A stretch of 64,000 nucleotides of DNA. It comes from Paenibacillus_E sp042676385. GTDB taxonomy: Bacteria > Bacillota > Bacilli > Paenibacillales > NBRC-103111. Below are positions 61,570 through 64,000 of the stretch, piece after piece. The position numbers were made by a program, and so were the translations under genes. The notes beneath the pieces were generated by a model that saw only the letters and a program-made list of their open reading frames with translations, was not told the origin of the DNA and did no database searches. Position 1 is the stretch's first letter. Each line of letters opens with the position of its first letter. The stretch is taken from the NCBI RefSeq assembly GCF_042676385.1, contig NZ_JBHTHA010000044.1:1-64000 (forward strand), written 5' to 3'.

Positions 61570-62565
61570 ATGAAACGCTGGATTGTATATACAGCTGGAG
61601 CTGTCATTGCAGGCATGGTCCTTATAGGAGGTTATTACTACTGGAGTCTGGAACCCAAGCGTCATTTTGAGCAGAATGTGACGCCAGTCCTAGTCACACC
61701 TAATTCAGATACAGTACCTATTCCAACACTCCCGGTTTCTACGGTTGATCCATCGCCTACCCCCTCAGAACAAGTTGATTCTGAGAGAAAAAACATGAAA
61801 TCATTTAATGTACTTATTTTAGGAATTGATGCTAGAGCTGATGAGGATTCTCGTACGGATGTTATTATGGTTGTCCATGTAGTACCATCAGAGAAAAAAG
61901 CTAATATTATTTCGTTGCCAAGAGACACAAGAGTAAATATTAGCGGAGTCGGATACACGAAGATCAACCATGCTCATATTCTCGGGGAAGCAAAAAACGG
62001 AAATCACGGCGGGACTGAAGAGTCGCTTCAAGTGGTAAGTAATTTTCTTGACGTACCTATAAATTATTATATGAAAACCAATTTTGTGGGATTCGAAAAT
62101 TTTATCGATACGATTGGCGGAGTAGACGTTCTGGTAGAGAACGATATTCATTTGAGGCACAGCGATAAAGATTTGCTTCATGGCATGCAGCATATTGACG
62201 GGAACATAGCACTTAGCCTGGTTAGAGAAAGATGGGCTTTTCCGGAAGGGGATTTCGGACGTCAGAAGGAGCAATCGAAAATTTTAAAAAGTGTTGCCAA
62301 AGAATTACTGGCGCCTGATCATTTTGTGAAAACGGTCTCATTATTGCCGAATTTCAGAAAAGATATCGTGGATACGAACTTCACGGACAGCGATCTTCTA
62401 AGCTTGATTCGGATGTTCCAGGGGATGTCGGAGGATGATTTTCAGTACGTACAGATCCCAGGGCAAAGCGGGTATGCGATGGATCCGTTAGTTAATTTGC
62501 GGTTATATTACTGGTTTCCTGACACCGATAAAGTTAAGTCACTAAGTAATCAGTATCTCAAATAA
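61570..62565 (+). CDS. LytR-CpsA-Psr (LCP) family protein
   Basis: The 331-residue protein has one N-terminal membrane segment, a Pro/Thr/Ser linker and an LCP domain from ~75: NVLILGIDARADEDSRTDVIMVVHV, SLPRDTRVNI, INHAHILG, GGVDVLV, LVRERWAFPEGDFGRQKEQ. LCP enzymes move undecaprenyl-linked polymers to peptidoglycan. AAGGATG precedes the ATG, 43 bases after the nucleotidyltransferase gene, so they are probably cotranscribed. Its link to lasso peptides is unclear. Confidence 0.92.
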   Translation: MKRWIVYTAGAVIAGMVLIGGYYYWSLEPKRHFEQNVTPVLVTPNSDTVPIPTLPVSTVDPSPTPSEQVDSERKNMKSFNVLILGIDARADEDSRTDVIMVVHVVPSEKKANIISLPRDTRVNISGVGYTKINHAHILGEAKNGNHGGTEESLQVVSNFLDVPINYYMKTNFVGFENFIDTIGGVDVLVENDIHLRHSDKDLLHGMQHIDGNIALSLVRERWAFPEGDFGRQKEQSKILKSVAKELLAPDHFVKTVSLLPNFRKDIVDTNFTDSDLLSLIRMFQGMSEDDFQYVQIPGQSGYAMDPLVNLRLYYWFPDTDKVKSLSNQYLK

Positions 62566-62586
62566 AAATAAAGGAGATGTTCATTC

Positions 62587-63120
62587 ATGCAAGTCGTGCA
62601 GCCAATTCGAGAACAAGAAAAGATTATGGAAATTCAAGAAGTTTTAAGAAATCAATCAGAGAGGGATTGGTTGTTGTTTACTATTGGCATCAATTCCGGC
62701 CTGCATCTGAGCGATCTTCTCACATTGCGTGTAAAAGATATAAGAGGTAAGAATAAAGTAAATATCAAAGAGGGGAAAACAGGCAAAGAAAAAACATTTT
62801 CAATCAACAATCAGTTAAATGAATGGGTTGAAGAGTATACGAAATATATGGATGATGAAGACTTCCTATTTCCTTCTCAAAGGACAGGAAGACCCATCAA
62901 ACGGATTCGTGTATACCGTATCTTAAATGAAGCAGCTAAGCAAGTGGGACTAAATGATATTGGCACGCATACATTACGGAAAACATTTGGTTATCATTAC
63001 TATCAAAAAACAAAAAATATATCGGTACTTCGAGATCTCTTTAATCACTCAGCACCGTCTGTAACTCTCAGATATATAGGAGTTGCCGCGGATACGAGCG
63101 AAAAGAAAAAAGGAGTGTAA
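62587..63120 (+). CDS. Stand-alone tyrosine recombinase catalytic domain with altered Arg I
   Basis: The 177-residue protein is a bare catalytic domain without the N-terminal core-binding domain. It has Lys in KTGKEKT, His128-x2-Arg131 (THTLRKTF), His154 (LFNHSAPS) and Tyr163 (LRYIGV). The first catalytic Arg, normally in GLR-x-S-[DE]-L, is His40 (SGLHLSDLL), so it may be inactive and act as a DNA-binding regulator. AAAGGAGATG precedes the ATG, 21 bases after the LCP gene. Confidence 0.85.
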   Translation: MQVVQPIREQEKIMEIQEVLRNQSERDWLLFTIGINSGLHLSDLLTLRVKDIRGKNKVNIKEGKTGKEKTFSINNQLNEWVEEYTKYMDDEDFLFPSQRTGRPIKRIRVYRILNEAAKQVGLNDIGTHTLRKTFGYHYYQKTKNISVLRDLFNHSAPSVTLRYIGVAADTSEKKKGV

Positions 63121-63166
63121 GTGAGTAGAAATGTACCCGTTTTCATGTAAATTCATGAAAATTTAC

Positions 63167-63195
63167 TTGACATGATACAAGATGTATCATAAATT
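63167..63195 (+). promoter_or_regulatory. Strong promoter with island operator 8 in the spacer
   Basis: TTGACA (63167-63172), exactly 17 bases, TAAATT (63190-63195). The perfect palindrome GATACAAGATGTATC (63174-63188) fills the spacer, ideal for repression. Confidence 0.82.
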
Positions 63196-63250
63196 TAGTA
63201 CATAAGTTACCATTTCCGAACATAATATGAGTTGGAAAAGAGGATTTCAA

Positions 63251-63403
63251 ATGCAAAAAAAGGATATAGTTACTCTCGACATTATGAAAGTGTTAGAGCA
63301 AATGAATATCGATAAAGAAAGATACATAACATTGAGCAGTAACAATCCTTATGAGTTGAATCCGGTTATTTCAGAGAGCGTTCAGCCCGCACAAAAGCAA
63401 TGA
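63251..63403 (+). CDS. Orphan 50-residue peptide under island operator control
   Basis: A small ORF with GAAAAGAGG before the ATG and the best promoter/operator of the island upstream. It begins MQKKDIVTLDIMKVLEQMNI and ends VQPAQKQ. The MQKK start recalls the lasso precursors, but there is no TM cleavage pair or ring acceptor pattern, so it is not a lasso precursor as known. Its 3' end overlaps the convergent XRE gene by 38 bases. No family recognised; it may be a small regulator, immunity or precursor peptide. Confidence 0.65.
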   Translation: MQKKDIVTLDIMKVLEQMNIDKERYITLSSNNPYELNPVISESVQPAQKQ

Positions 63404-63737
63404 ATCTCCTAGCCTCTTCTGGAGTCAGCTTATTACCATCTACTGTTAGAGCGAATTTCTCCAAGATTGTATCATCCGACAGTTCTAAGCTATCTACAAA
63501 TTCCCTAACATCAGTATCAAGAACTTGATCTGAATTTTCTGTTCTAGCTAGCAAATAATCTGTAGATACCTTAAAGAAGGAAGCGATTTTATCGATGGTA
63601 TCGTAATCAGGCTCTCTTCTTGATGTTTCATAATGAGATAGAGCGGCTCTCGAAATGCCCAGTTTATTTGCTAGTTCTTCTTGCGTGAGTGCATGCTTTT
63701 CTCGCAAACGGGCAATTCTGTCCCCATATTTATGCAT
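63366..63737 (-). CDS. XRE-family regulator, candidate island repressor
   Basis: A 123-residue protein with an N-terminal Cro/CI HTH (IARLREKHALTQEELANKLGISRAALSHYETSRREPD). The C-terminal helical domain (LELSDDTILEKFALTVDGNKLTPEEARRFIAFVRAERSLK) resembles ImmR/SinR-type repressors. ATG 63737 follows GAGGAAA. It is the only DNA-binding regulator of standard type inside the island, and an operator-like site lies upstream at 63858, so it is the natural candidate to bind GATACA-N3-TGTATC. Confidence 0.88.
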   Translation of the reverse strand: MHKYGDRIARLREKHALTQEELANKLGISRAALSHYETSRREPDYDTIDKIASFFKVSTDYLLARTENSDQVLDTDVREFVDSLELSDDTILEKFALTVDGNKLTPEEARRFIAFVRAERSLK

Positions 63738-63857
63738 AAATAATTTCCTCACAATCTAATGATTAATATCTATTATTATTACCAAGATGCAAGAACTATT
63801 ATACCAGTCTTCTGTTCGTTAGAAAACGGGGAATAAAGAATTATTACATCACTAATG

Positions 63858-63872
63858 ATACAATATGTAACT
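63858..63872 (+). promoter_or_regulatory. Island operator 9, one mismatch
   Basis: GATACAATATGTAAC: one base off the palindrome. It lies between the XRE gene (-) and the last + ORF. Confidence 0.5.
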
Positions 63873-63911
63873 ATTCTGATTTATACTTATGAATACCGGA
63901 GGACATTAACC

Positions 63912-64000
63912 ATGATTATGGAAGCAATGAATGGCGAAATGCATAGAATGCATCCCCCCATGATTGGTTACATGAGAATAGTTGAAATCAACGGTCGAAG
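63912..64000 (+). CDS. Partial ORF at the window end
   Basis: GGAGG precedes ATG 63912. The frame MIMEAMNGEMHRMHPPMIGY... is open to the end of the window (at least 29 codons) and rich in Met. Too short to identify; an operator-like site lies 40 bases upstream. Confidence 0.5.
   Translation, partial: MIMEAMNGEMHRMHPPMIGYMRIVEINGR

Noticed and set aside
1..64000. CRISPR arrays, rRNA genes, complete insertion sequences.
   Set aside because: None seen: no regularly spaced repeats, no rRNA signatures, no transposase ORFs. The only tandem repeats are the three lasso precursor units.

Overview
The window looks like a chromosome segment of a spore-forming Bacillales bacterium, most probably Paenibacillus or a close relative. 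The evidence is a CotD-type spore coat protein, the cortex morphogenetic protein CmpA, the order lolA-like lipoprotein - alr - ndoAI - ndoA - tex - cmpA - sprT-like that matches the Bacillus ydcC/alr/ndoA neighbourhood, Shine-Dalgarno sequences of the Bacillus type, and paeninodin-type lasso peptide genes. No database search was possible; every call rests on motifs, length, context and recognition of families.

Layout. 1-2.6 kb: the 3' end of a group II intron, then an Agr-type quorum-sensing locus (agrD-like peptide on +; agrB, a CPBP protease and a kinase-less AgrC-like membrane protein on -). 2.8-4 kb: cotD and a papain-like protease. 4-25 kb: a surface glycan locus of the S-layer-glycan/ABC-transporter type. 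It holds an O-antigen-ligase-like transferase, Wzm/Wzt, several glycosyltransferases, UDP-galactopyranose mutase, dTDP-rhamnose genes, galU, an APS kinase, two GT2 enzymes, a priming sugar-phosphate transferase and a four-domain giant protein ending in a sulfotransferase-like domain. The stretch 6.7-17 kb is strikingly AT-rich. 25-35.7 kb: core Bacillales genes, with a small insertion between the lipoprotein gene and alr bracketed by two copies of one hairpin. 35.7-42.7 kb: four tRNAs (Asn, Ser, Glu, Leu), a chemotaxis receptor, corA, a frameshifted gamma-glutamyltransferase and small genes. 42.7-45.6 kb: a mini-prophage remnant (ImmA/XRE pair, ArpU-like regulator, holin).

45.7-64 kb is the most interesting part: a double lasso-peptide island. 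Cluster 1 has cyclase, one precursor, HPr-kinase-like kinase and ABC exporter, but no B1/B2 processing proteins. Cluster 2 has cyclase, three tandem precursors, kinase, B1 (RRE), B2 (protease) and exporter. Between and around them lie a secreted beta-propeller-like protein, a sulfotransferase directly upstream of cyclase 2, a second APS kinase, a nucleotidyltransferase-fold protein, an LCP protein, a stand-alone tyrosine-recombinase domain with His in place of the first catalytic Arg, a 50-residue orphan peptide and an XRE repressor. A palindromic operator, consensus GATACA-N3-TGTATC, recurs before nearly every transcription unit of this island and at several of them overlaps the promoter, so the whole region appears to be one regulon. 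My reading is that the island makes two families of lasso peptides, phosphorylated at the C-terminal Ser, perhaps further sugar-modified, and possibly sulfated using PAPS made by the co-regulated APS kinase. Sulfation of a lasso peptide would be unusual and is an inference.
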